From MGBC163016 sp964649145 (GTDB lineage Bacteria > Actinomycetota > Coriobacteriia > Coriobacteriales > Eggerthellaceae), in the NCBI GenBank assembly GCA_964649145.1, contig CAZYOQ010000014.1, forward strand, positions 1 through 32,899: DNA of 32,899 bases, written 5' to 3'. Position numbers and translations under genes: made by a program. Numbering within the stretch: position 1 is the stretch's first letter; every line of letters starts with the position of its first letter. The notes beneath the pieces were generated by a model that saw only the letters and a program-made list of their open reading frames with translations, did not search any database and was not told the origin of the DNA. Shown here in pieces: positions 7,401 through 13,812 of this stretch.

Positions 7401-8762
7401 ATGCTTTCAGAGCGTCTTCTTACAAAAGTTGTCGAGCTAACCACAAACGAATATCTAAAACTAAAGCCTGTTGGGGAGGATGAGGCGCAACTGCCTGCAC
7501 CAAAGCCTGGTAAGAAATACATGCTTTATGCACATGTGCCGTTTTGTGAGAGGCTTTGTCCATATTGTTCGTTTAATCGTTTTCCGTTTGCAGAAGAACG
7601 TGCGAAGCCTTATTTTGAAAACTTGCGCCGCGAGATGAAAATGCTTGCGGATACTGGCTATGATTTCGAAAGCCTCTATGTTGGTGGCGGGACACCTACC
7701 ATCATGATTGATGAGCTTTGCGAGACGATAGATTTAGCACGAGACCTTTTCTCGCTGAAAGAGGTCTCTAGTGAGACGAACCCGAACCATCTTATCCCTG
7801 AATATGTGGAAAAGCTTGACGGGCGTGTGCAGCGTTTGTCGGTGGGTGTGCAAAGTTTCGACGATGGGCTGCTAAAGCAGATGGATCGTTTCGACAAGTA
7901 TGGTTCAGGCGAAGAGATTATCGAGCGCATAAAATATGCAAGCCCTCATTTTGTGTCTTTGAACGCCGACATGATTTTTAATTTCCCAGCACAGACCGAA
8001 GATATCTTAATGTCTGATATCGAGAAGGTTGTTGAGTCTGGTGCATCGCAGACCACTTTCTACCCGCTTATGGCGTCTCCTAGTGTGCAAAAGTCGCTTG
8101 CAGAGACGGTTGGGCGAGTGGATTATGGGCGCGAACAGCTTTTTTACGAAATAATATGTGACTTGTTGCTTGGTGGCTCTGGCAATGGTAGCGATAATGG
8201 GCTTTTCACATTAGGTAGCGCTTGGACCTTCAATAGAAAAGCAAGAGCCAATAAAGAATTAGGCTCTAAAAGCGACAAAATCTCGCAAGAAACCCCGATG
8301 ATCGACGAATATGTAGTCAACTATGAGGAGTACCCCGCTATCGGGTCGGGTGGCATAACCTATTTAGGCAACACTCTTTTTGTGAATACGTTTTCGGTAA
8401 AGGATTACAACGAAGCAGTTCACAGCGGCAAGTTGTCAATAATGGGCAAGACTATTTTTAGCAAGCGAGATCGCATGCGTTACCGCTTTATGATGCAACT
8501 GTTTGGGCTTCGTCTTGACAAACGCCAGTTCAAAGATGATTTCGGAGTTTCAATTGAGCGAGGCTTGCCAGCAGAGATGGCTTTCATGAGGGCATCGGGT
8601 GCGTTTGCAATTGACGACGCCGACCAGCTTACGCTAAGTGCTAAGGGTCGTTATCTGACAGTTGTTATGATGCGCCAATTCTTCATTGGTGTGAACCGTC
8701 TTCGAGACCAAGCTCGTGCCGCACTCACTGGCGAAGAACGCAAACTAATTTTTGGTTGCTAA
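7401..8762 (+). CDS. Radical SAM protein of the HemN/HemW/HutW superfamily
   Basis: A 453-residue coproporphyrinogen III oxidase-like radical SAM protein. The motif YAHVPFCERLCPYCSF contains CxxxCxxC for the 4Fe-4S cluster, with aromatic residues around it as in HemN and HemW. YVGGGTPT is the SAM-binding glycine motif, and the RLSVGVQSFDDGLLKQMDR stretch is typical of the family. A winged-helix-like tail is expected at the C-terminus, where ADQLTLSAKGRYLTVVMM occurs. It could be a heme chaperone, a porphyrin-converting enzyme or a heme-utilisation enzyme; the sequence alone does not separate these. ATG 7401 lies one base after the purD stop, which suggests translational coupling; its own ribosome binding site is weak. 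An earlier in-frame ATG lies within purD and was not used. Confidence 0.85.
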   Translation: MLSERLLTKVVELTTNEYLKLKPVGEDEAQLPAPKPGKKYMLYAHVPFCERLCPYCSFNRFPFAEERAKPYFENLRREMKMLADTGYDFESLYVGGGTPTIMIDELCETIDLARDLFSLKEVSSETNPNHLIPEYVEKLDGRVQRLSVGVQSFDDGLLKQMDRFDKYGSGEEIIERIKYASPHFVSLNADMIFNFPAQTEDILMSDIEKVVESGASQTTFYPLMASPSVQKSLAETVGRVDYGREQLFYEIICDLLLGGSGNGSDNGLFTLGSAWTFNRKARANKELGSKSDKISQETPMIDEYVVNYEEYPAIGSGGITYLGNTLFVNTFSVKDYNEAVHSGKLSIMGKTIFSKRDRMRYRFMMQLFGLRLDKRQFKDDFGVSIERGLPAEMAFMRASGAFAIDDADQLTLSAKGRYLTVVMMRQFFIGVNRLRDQARAALTGEERKLIFGC

Positions 8763-8860
8763 AAGCTACAGCTTGCTAAAGGCTCAAAGCTATTAAAGCT
8801 CGTTAGCCACTAAACACGAAAAGCTGCTAAATGCTAAAAGTTGATAAAAGTCATAGATAT
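8757..8860. repeat. Degenerate GCTAAA/AAAGCT repeats
   Basis: The convergent junction between the radical SAM gene and pgi is filled with imperfect short repeats. Units such as GCTAAAAGCTA, AAAGGCT, CAAAGCTATTAAAGCTC, AAAAGCTGCTAAATGCTAAAAG recur with irregular spacing. No clean terminator hairpin is seen on either strand. Confidence 0.55.
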
Positions 8861-8867
8861 CTAATAG

Positions 8868-10595
8868 CTACATCAAGCCTTTGTCCTTGGCTACTTGCCA
8901 GATGACTCGGCGTGTGACTTCGGAAAGCATGCGCAAGGTGACGCCCGAATTGTCTGGCAAATGCAAATGGATAACACGACGACCTCTGCTTGCAAGCGTT
9001 TCCATGTCGCCTACGGCCTGCGCTTTTGCAAGCGTTCCGAGCGTTGATGCTTCGCAACCTTTTGGAAGTGAGATATCTTTCAACTCGTTTGCCGATATAC
9101 ACATGAAAACGCCGCAGTTGGGGCCTCCTTTTTGTAGCTGGCCTGTGGAATGCAGGTAGCGTGGTCCAACTTCCAAACTTGAAACGCAGCTGAAGTGTCT
9201 AGCAGCACTATGCCGAATGGTTTCAAGCGCCTCGCGTCTGCCTTCGCCCGTGAAAGGCAAAAAGCAGTTCATGGCGAAATAGTCGCCTGGCTCAATCGAC
9301 TTGAACAGATTGTAAAGGGCGTCATAGAGATTGTTACCCTTTTCAAGCGTATCGGCGAGCCGTACTTCGATTTGGCCCATCGGGCAGCCCGATACGAATT
9401 CTTCGACAAAATCGGGCTCAGAGATTCCGTCAGCCAAGATTCCTAGCACAGCGGTCTTCGTAGACTGCACATCAGGCTGGTCAAATGGGCAAACCTTCAT
9501 CAGATACCCGCACATCGCAGTGGCATATTCCCACATCACGAAATGCTCTGCTACCTCTTCAACCTTGTCGATCTTATAGCTTTGACGCGGAATGTTTGGA
9601 TCGATGTATGCAAGACTCATCTCGAAGTTGCGGCTCTCGTCCCAAAGGTCGGTTTTTGTTTCATACATGATCACCGAACGGTCTTTTGGGTCTTCGGTAA
9701 GAAGGAGAGTATCTATCTCGATATTAGGAAGGATGCCCTGGCCTTCTTTGCCAAGCGATTCTGCGACAAGCTGCTCTATCCAAAGTCCTAGCACGCGTCC
9801 TCGTTTTGGGGTTAGGAAGCTAAACTTGTTTCGGCCGTTCAAATAATTGTCGTAGAGGAAAGCCGCCAGATTGATTGCGGGGTTATCGATAGCATCTTCG
9901 CTGCAAATGCGCTCAGCTTCGCGTGCATGTTCCATAAAGCTATGAAGATTGATACCCGCTAAGGCCGCAGGAACCAAACCGAATGCGGAAAGCGCACTGA
10001 AACGTCCTCCAACTGTAGATAGGCCGTAGAATATCTTTCGCCAGTTTTGTTCTTTGGCGAGCTCTTCAAGTTTTGTGCCGGGGTCGGTGATGGCGACCAA
10101 ATGTTTGTAGAACTTATCGCCAAGCTTCGGTTGGTAATAATCGGTAATGGCTCGAAGAAGCATGCGCGGCTCGATCGTGCCACCGCTTTTAGACGACATA
10201 ATAAACAGTGTTGTTTCGGGCTTGCATGAGGCGAAAATTTCTCGCACACGCACAGGTGAATCAGAGTCCAAAACTTTCACATCCAGGCGGTTTTTATCGA
10301 CTTTGTTGTATTTGGTCAGGGTCATAGGAGCCTGTGTGCTACCACCTTGGCCTAAGATGACTACGGTCTCAAAGCCTTCTGCTGCAACTTCATCAGCGAA
10401 TTCGATAATGTCTTCGATATCGCGATATGGGTGGCTTGCTAGATCAGTCCAACCCATGAAGTTTTTTGCGAATGTTTCCGTTTCGTCCGAGAAATTGTAG
10501 AGCGTGGAATCCTTTGCCTGAACGCGACTTGCGACGTGGTCTTTTACCAGCGTTTTCGCAGAGGGGTAAAGTTTTTCCATATCGGCAGTAATCAT
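8868..10595 (-). CDS. pgi: Glucose-6-phosphate isomerase
   Basis: A 575-residue phosphoglucose isomerase that interconverts glucose-6-phosphate and fructose-6-phosphate. It shows the SIS-type phosphate-binding segment SSKSGGTIEPRML, an upstream ILGQGGSTQAP loop, and the STVGGRFSALSAFGLVPAAL segment that matches the GGR(F/Y)S active-site signature. Wording such as MTLTKYNK and SLEVGPRYLHSTGQLQKGG recalls the PGI half of fused transaldolase/PGI proteins rather than classical E. coli Pgi, but no transaldolase domain is present: the protein begins directly with the PGI part. The ATG has GAGGAG about 6 bases upstream. It lies downstream of the symporter gene, separated by a terminator-like hairpin. 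Confidence 0.9.
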   Translation of the reverse strand: MITADMEKLYPSAKTLVKDHVASRVQAKDSTLYNFSDETETFAKNFMGWTDLASHPYRDIEDIIEFADEVAAEGFETVVILGQGGSTQAPMTLTKYNKVDKNRLDVKVLDSDSPVRVREIFASCKPETTLFIMSSKSGGTIEPRMLLRAITDYYQPKLGDKFYKHLVAITDPGTKLEELAKEQNWRKIFYGLSTVGGRFSALSAFGLVPAALAGINLHSFMEHAREAERICSEDAIDNPAINLAAFLYDNYLNGRNKFSFLTPKRGRVLGLWIEQLVAESLGKEGQGILPNIEIDTLLLTEDPKDRSVIMYETKTDLWDESRNFEMSLAYIDPNIPRQSYKIDKVEEVAEHFVMWEYATAMCGYLMKVCPFDQPDVQSTKTAVLGILADGISEPDFVEEFVSGCPMGQIEVRLADTLEKGNNLYDALYNLFKSIEPGDYFAMNCFLPFTGEGRREALETIRHSAARHFSCVSSLEVGPRYLHSTGQLQKGGPNCGVFMCISANELKDISLPKGCEASTLGTLAKAQAVGDMETLASRGRRVIHLHLPDNSGVTLRMLSEVTRRVIWQVAKDKGLM

Positions 10596-10640
10596 AAGTG
10601 CTCCTCAGTTGGCCTGTTCTGTGGAAAATACTTAACCCTA

Positions 10641-10676
10641 AATTATAAAGCAGCAAGAGGGCTAGCCTCTCGCTGC
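10641..10676 (-). terminator. Terminator between the symporter gene and pgi
   Basis: On the - strand an 11-base arm (10676-10666) pairs with the arm at 10660-10650, with one G-T wobble, around a five-base loop. A T-rich tract follows at 10649-10641. It should end symporter transcripts. The tract contains TATAAT (10647-10642 on this strand), so it may also provide the -10 box of a pgi promoter, about 47 bases before the pgi ATG. Confidence 0.7.
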
Positions 10677-10724
10677 AATTGGATTCATTTCTATCTTTTA
10701 AGGCGGGGTCTGTTCGTTTTAGAG

Positions 10725-12365
10725 CTAGCTGCTCTTGATTGTGTCTATGGCCTCTTGTACTTCGGGTGAAATACCGTTATTTGTATCAATAGGCGAGCCT
10801 GCTTTGCTCATGGAACCTCCCTCTGCTTCAGTTTCTTCCAGCATTTCGGCATACTCGCGATCTCCTGGTGATAAACGAGATGGAGCTTCTATCGGGAATT
10901 CTTCTGCCGGAGTAAATAGGCTTACTACAGGAACGATAATGAGAGAGGCAAGCATGCAAATGGCGCCGCAGTTAATGGGGCTTGCAATCAAAGGCGTTCC
11001 AACAAATCCCATGCCCATATTTATTGCTGTTAGTCCTACTCCGAAGATAAACGAGCACCAGACAGAGGCTCTAGATACCTTCTTCTTGTAAAGCCCCCAA
11101 ACAAACGGCCCTAAGAATGCGCCAGCCAAGGCGCCCCATGAGTATCCCATGAGCTGTGCGATAAATACTACCGATGAATGGTACTGGAACAGCGCGATTA
11201 TCGCGGAAATTGCGATGAACACTACAAGCAGGCCGCGCATCCATACTATTTGCTTCTTTTCGGACATATCTTTGACGACATTGCCTTTGATTAGGTCGAT
11301 TGTGAGGGTGGAAGATGAGGTCAAAACAAGTGAGCTTAGTGTTGACATACTTGCCGAAAGTACAAGCACAATGACCAGACCTATCAAGATGTCGGGCAGG
11401 GTAGAAAGCATCGTGGGGATGACCGAGTCGTAAATGGGTGTGCCATCGGCAGCGTATTCGATGCTTCCGCTGTAAAGGCGCCCGAATCCGCCGAGGAAAT
11501 ATGAGCCTCCTGCCACCACGAACGCGAACAAGGTAGAAATGATTGCACCCTGTTTGATTGCAGGCCCACTTTTAATTGCGTAGAACTTCTGCACCATTTG
11601 AGGAAGCCCCCAAGTTCCTAGCGAGGTCAAGATCACAACGCCAATCAGGTTTGGCAAATCTGGCCCAAAGAAACTGGTGAATGCGCCTTGTAGGTCGCTT
11701 CCTTGTGCCTGAATTTGCGAGAGAGAGTTTATGGCTTCAGTGAACCCGCCGTTGTTCATGATAACGGCAATCACTACAGCACTAATTCCAATCAGCATGA
11801 CTATGCCTTGGATGAAGTCGTTCATAACAGTTGCCATATACCCGCCAACGATGACGTAGATACATGTGACCACAGCCATGCCAATAACGCATACATCATA
11901 CGGGAGGTTAAACGCCATGCCGAAGAGGCGCGAAAGTCCGTTATATACGCTTGCGGTGTAGGGGATCAAGAACACGAAGATAATTGCTGCGGCTGCTATA
12001 CGCAAGGCTTTTGACTTATAGCGCTTTCCAAAAAATTCTGGCATTGTTTGCGCACCAAGGCGATGTGTCATCTCGCGTGTACGAGGTCCTAGCACCCACC
12101 AGGCAAGAAGACTTCCGATTATCGCGTTTCCGATGCCTGCCCAGGTTGCGGCAATTCCGTATTTGAAGCCGAATTGTCCTGCGTATCCAACGAAGACAAC
12201 AGCGCTGAAGTAGCTGGTTCCGTAAGCAAATGCGCTCATCCAAGGCCCTACTTTGCGGCCTCCAAGCAAAAAGCCGTCAACGGTTTTTGTCGATCGGTTG
12301 CAGTAAACGCCAACACCTACAGCAATCGCGACGAAGATGATGACGAGAAGTATCTTTGCCAGCAT
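10725..12365 (-). CDS. Sodium:solute symporter (SSS family)
   Basis: A 546-residue polytopic membrane protein with about 13 predicted helices and the features of the SSS family (PutP, PanF, ActP, SglT): FLLGGRKVGPWMSAFAYGTS after the first helix, the TWAGIGN segment, and IVGGYMATVMNDFIQGIVM, which corresponds to the family's GGxxAVxxTDxxQ signature. It takes up a small organic solute with Na+, probably an amino acid or a carboxylate; the substrate is not readable. The C-terminal 50-60 residues are hydrophilic and acidic. The ATG is preceded by GGGGG about 5 bases upstream. A candidate leader ORF with its own terminator lies upstream on the same strand. Confidence 0.9.
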   Translation of the reverse strand: MLAKILLVIIFVAIAVGVGVYCNRSTKTVDGFLLGGRKVGPWMSAFAYGTSYFSAVVFVGYAGQFGFKYGIAATWAGIGNAIIGSLLAWWVLGPRTREMTHRLGAQTMPEFFGKRYKSKALRIAAAAIIFVFLIPYTASVYNGLSRLFGMAFNLPYDVCVIGMAVVTCIYVIVGGYMATVMNDFIQGIVMLIGISAVVIAVIMNNGGFTEAINSLSQIQAQGSDLQGAFTSFFGPDLPNLIGVVILTSLGTWGLPQMVQKFYAIKSGPAIKQGAIISTLFAFVVAGGSYFLGGFGRLYSGSIEYAADGTPIYDSVIPTMLSTLPDILIGLVIVLVLSASMSTLSSLVLTSSSTLTIDLIKGNVVKDMSEKKQIVWMRGLLVVFIAISAIIALFQYHSSVVFIAQLMGYSWGALAGAFLGPFVWGLYKKKVSRASVWCSFIFGVGLTAINMGMGFVGTPLIASPINCGAICMLASLIIVPVVSLFTPAEEFPIEAPSRLSPGDREYAEMLEETEAEGGSMSKAGSPIDTNNGISPEVQEAIDTIKSS

Positions 12366-12450
12366 TTTATCCCCCTAATATTTCTTGAAGCGTTTTTTGC
12401 AATGTGATTTTGAAAAGAGATTGAAGCTATGCACGCGGTCATTTAGGCAT

Positions 12451-12482
12451 TAAAAAAGCACCCGGATTTGTGACCCGCGTGC
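12451..12482 (-). terminator. Terminator/attenuator upstream of the symporter gene
   Basis: On the - strand GCACGCGG (12482-12475) pairs with CCGGGTGC (12465-12458), seven pairs with one internal mismatch, followed by a T6 tract (12457-12452). The same GCACGCGG arm is perfectly complementary to CCGCGTGC located after the T tract (12438-12431), so two mutually exclusive structures are possible. The hairpin begins exactly at the stop codon of the short upstream ORF and lies about 90 bases before the symporter ATG. Confidence 0.65.
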
Positions 12483-12658
12483 TAGAAGTATCGGTAAAAC
12501 ATCTCGTTTCTAAGGCTAGGACGTGCAAGTTGCTGCGCGACATGGTGATTTTCGACACCAGAAGCCGAATCGCTAGGCGATTCTTGGGCAACGTGCTGGC
12601 TCATGATCGCGTTCGCCTCCGAGCCTTGCAAGATTGTGTTTCTGCGTGCTTTTAACAT
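12482..12658 (-). CDS. Candidate leader peptide or small protein, 58 residues
   Basis: An open frame of 58 codons on the symporter strand. It begins MLKARRNTIL, has an internal Met at residue 19 (12604, giving 40 residues, with GGAGG 11 bases before it), and ends LRNEMFYRYF with the TAG stop overlapping the first bases of a terminator hairpin. The first ATG has no clear Shine-Dalgarno sequence. The run Phe-Tyr-Arg-Tyr-Phe immediately before the terminator is the arrangement expected of a ribosome-dependent attenuator sensing aromatic aminoacyl-tRNA. I recognise no family. It may equally be a free-standing small protein with its own terminator, or not translated. Confidence 0.4.
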   Translation of the reverse strand: MLKARRNTILQGSEANAIMSQHVAQESPSDSASGVENHHVAQQLARPSLRNEMFYRYF

Positions 12659-12794
12659 GTCGGCTACTTTATCACATTATGGTCACATGGAAAGAAAAGG
12701 GATCTAGAAGGTGACTGCGCAAATGGCGGGTCTAAAAAAGACTGTAGTTTTTGTTAGTGTCATTTTGGTTACCATGAAATCTTGAGGGGGTTCC

Positions 12795-13238
12795 ATGGAA
12801 GCTATAGTCGATATATGTGCTTACCTGCTATTTTTTGTCTTGATGGCTTGCGCAGTAGTGACGGACATCAAAAAACGAATCATTCCAAACTGGGTTATAT
12901 TTAGTACAGTAATCTTATGGTTAATATGGAAGGTGACGCTTTTTGCGTTAGGTTTCGACGCAGCTTTTCTTGAAGAAGCTATAAGTGCGCTTGGAGTGTT
13001 TGCTTTCTTGTTTGTTCTTACAGTTGTTTCAGAAAAGATGGCAAACAAGTATCTTTTTGGTGGCGGAGACATCAAGCTTGTTTCGGTAGACGCTTTGTTT
13101 CTTGGGATAGGCGTGGCAGTCGCGCTGTTTGCTGCCTGCCTTGTTAGCTTGATATACGCTGATGCTAAGCTTTCCCGTGGGATTCCGTTTGCGCCATGTA
13201 TGCTATGTGGGTCGCTTGTGGCATTAATAGTTTTGTAG
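12795..13238 (+). CDS. A24-family prepilin peptidase-like membrane protein (CpaA/TadV type)
   Basis: A 147-residue integral membrane protein with about five hydrophobic segments. Both aspartate motifs of type IV prepilin peptidases are present: TDIKKRIIPN after the first helix and FGGGDIKLV around residues 88-96. It lacks the N-terminal zinc/methylase part of PilD, which matches the short CpaA/TadV group that processes Flp-type pilins. ATG 12795 is preceded by GAGGGGG. No pilin, tad ATPase or secretin gene is present in the window, so its substrate is unknown here. It is transcribed divergently from the symporter and is followed by the PH-domain genes. Confidence 0.85.
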   Translation: MEAIVDICAYLLFFVLMACAVVTDIKKRIIPNWVIFSTVILWLIWKVTLFALGFDAAFLEEAISALGVFAFLFVLTVVSEKMANKYLFGGGDIKLVSVDALFLGIGVAVALFAACLVSLIYADAKLSRGIPFAPCMLCGSLVALIVL

Positions 13239-13254
13239 GCCATAGCTTCGTTAT

Positions 13255-13284
13255 TTGTTTCTTTAGGTGTCTGTCGGGTAGAAT
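13255..13284 (+). promoter_or_regulatory. Candidate promoter of the ydbS/ydbT-like pair
   Basis: TTGTTT (13255-13260) and TAGAAT (13279-13284) are separated by 18 bases. The -10 box matches at five of six positions, the -35 box only at its first three. The start site would fall near 13291, which leaves about 30 bases of leader before ATG 13321. Confidence 0.4.
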
Positions 13285-13320
13285 GACCCATTAATGTTGT
13301 CTCTTGCGAAAGGCCAGCCT

Positions 13321-13812
13321 ATGCGCGCTCTGCCTCCGAACAAGCTCAATCCCAAAATCAAAAACGTCTGGCGCATCAATGATCTAATTTGGATTGTTGC
13401 TGCCTATGTGGTGTGCGTGGCGCTGTTTTTGATCATTGCCAACGCAATACCTCAAGAGAGTTGGCATCAATGGGTTATCATCGGTGAGACCATCGCCTTT
13501 ATCGTACTGGCGATTGTGTTTGCTGTGATTCTGCCGCCCATCCGTTACGCGCGGTGGCGCTACGAGGTCACGCCCGAGTTCCTTGATATTGCTAAAGGCA
13601 TCATTTGGAAAAAGCGCTACATCATTCCGTTCATTCGCGTGCAGAATACCGACACACGACAAGGGCCGCTCATGCGCGTGTTCGGCCTCTCGTCGGTGAC
13701 GGTATCAACCGCCGCGGGCGCTCACGAGATTCCCGGGCTTGATACTGCCTCGGCCGCAGAACTACGTGACCGTGCAGCTGAGTTCGCTCGTCTAGCGCGT
13801 GAGGATGTTTAG
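13321..13812 (+). CDS. PH-domain membrane protein, YdbS-like
   Basis: A 163-residue protein of the bacterial PH domain family bPH2 (formerly DUF304). Two transmembrane helices (about residues 20-41 and 52-73) are followed by a cytoplasmic PH-like domain: RWRYEVTPEFLDIAKGIIWKK is the typical entry strand pair, then IPFIRVQNTDTRQGPLMRVFGLSSVTVSTAAG, very close to YdbS-type proteins. In Bacillus subtilis YdbS and YdbT are membrane partners linked to resistance to antimicrobial compounds; the biochemical role is unknown. I prefer ATG 13321 (GAAAGG 7-8 bases upstream) over ATG 13294, which has no ribosome binding site. Its stop is directly followed by the start of the ydbT-like gene. Confidence 0.85.
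   Translation: MRALPPNKLNPKIKNVWRINDLIWIVAAYVVCVALFLIIANAIPQESWHQWVIIGETIAFIVLAIVFAVILPPIRYARWRYEVTPEFLDIAKGIIWKKRYIIPFIRVQNTDTRQGPLMRVFGLSSVTVSTAAGAHEIPGLDTASAAELRDRAAEFARLAREDV

Larger units (their letters stand above)
12366..12794. other. Divergent intergenic region containing the leader element
   Basis: 429 bases between the symporter (-) and the prepilin-peptidase-like gene (+). The left half holds a short - strand ORF (12482-12658), a terminator hairpin (12451-12482) and an additional complementary arm (12431-12438). The right half (12660-12780) is AT-rich and should contain the two divergent promoters; GAGGGGG at about 12784-12790 is the ribosome binding site of the + strand gene. Confidence 0.5.
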
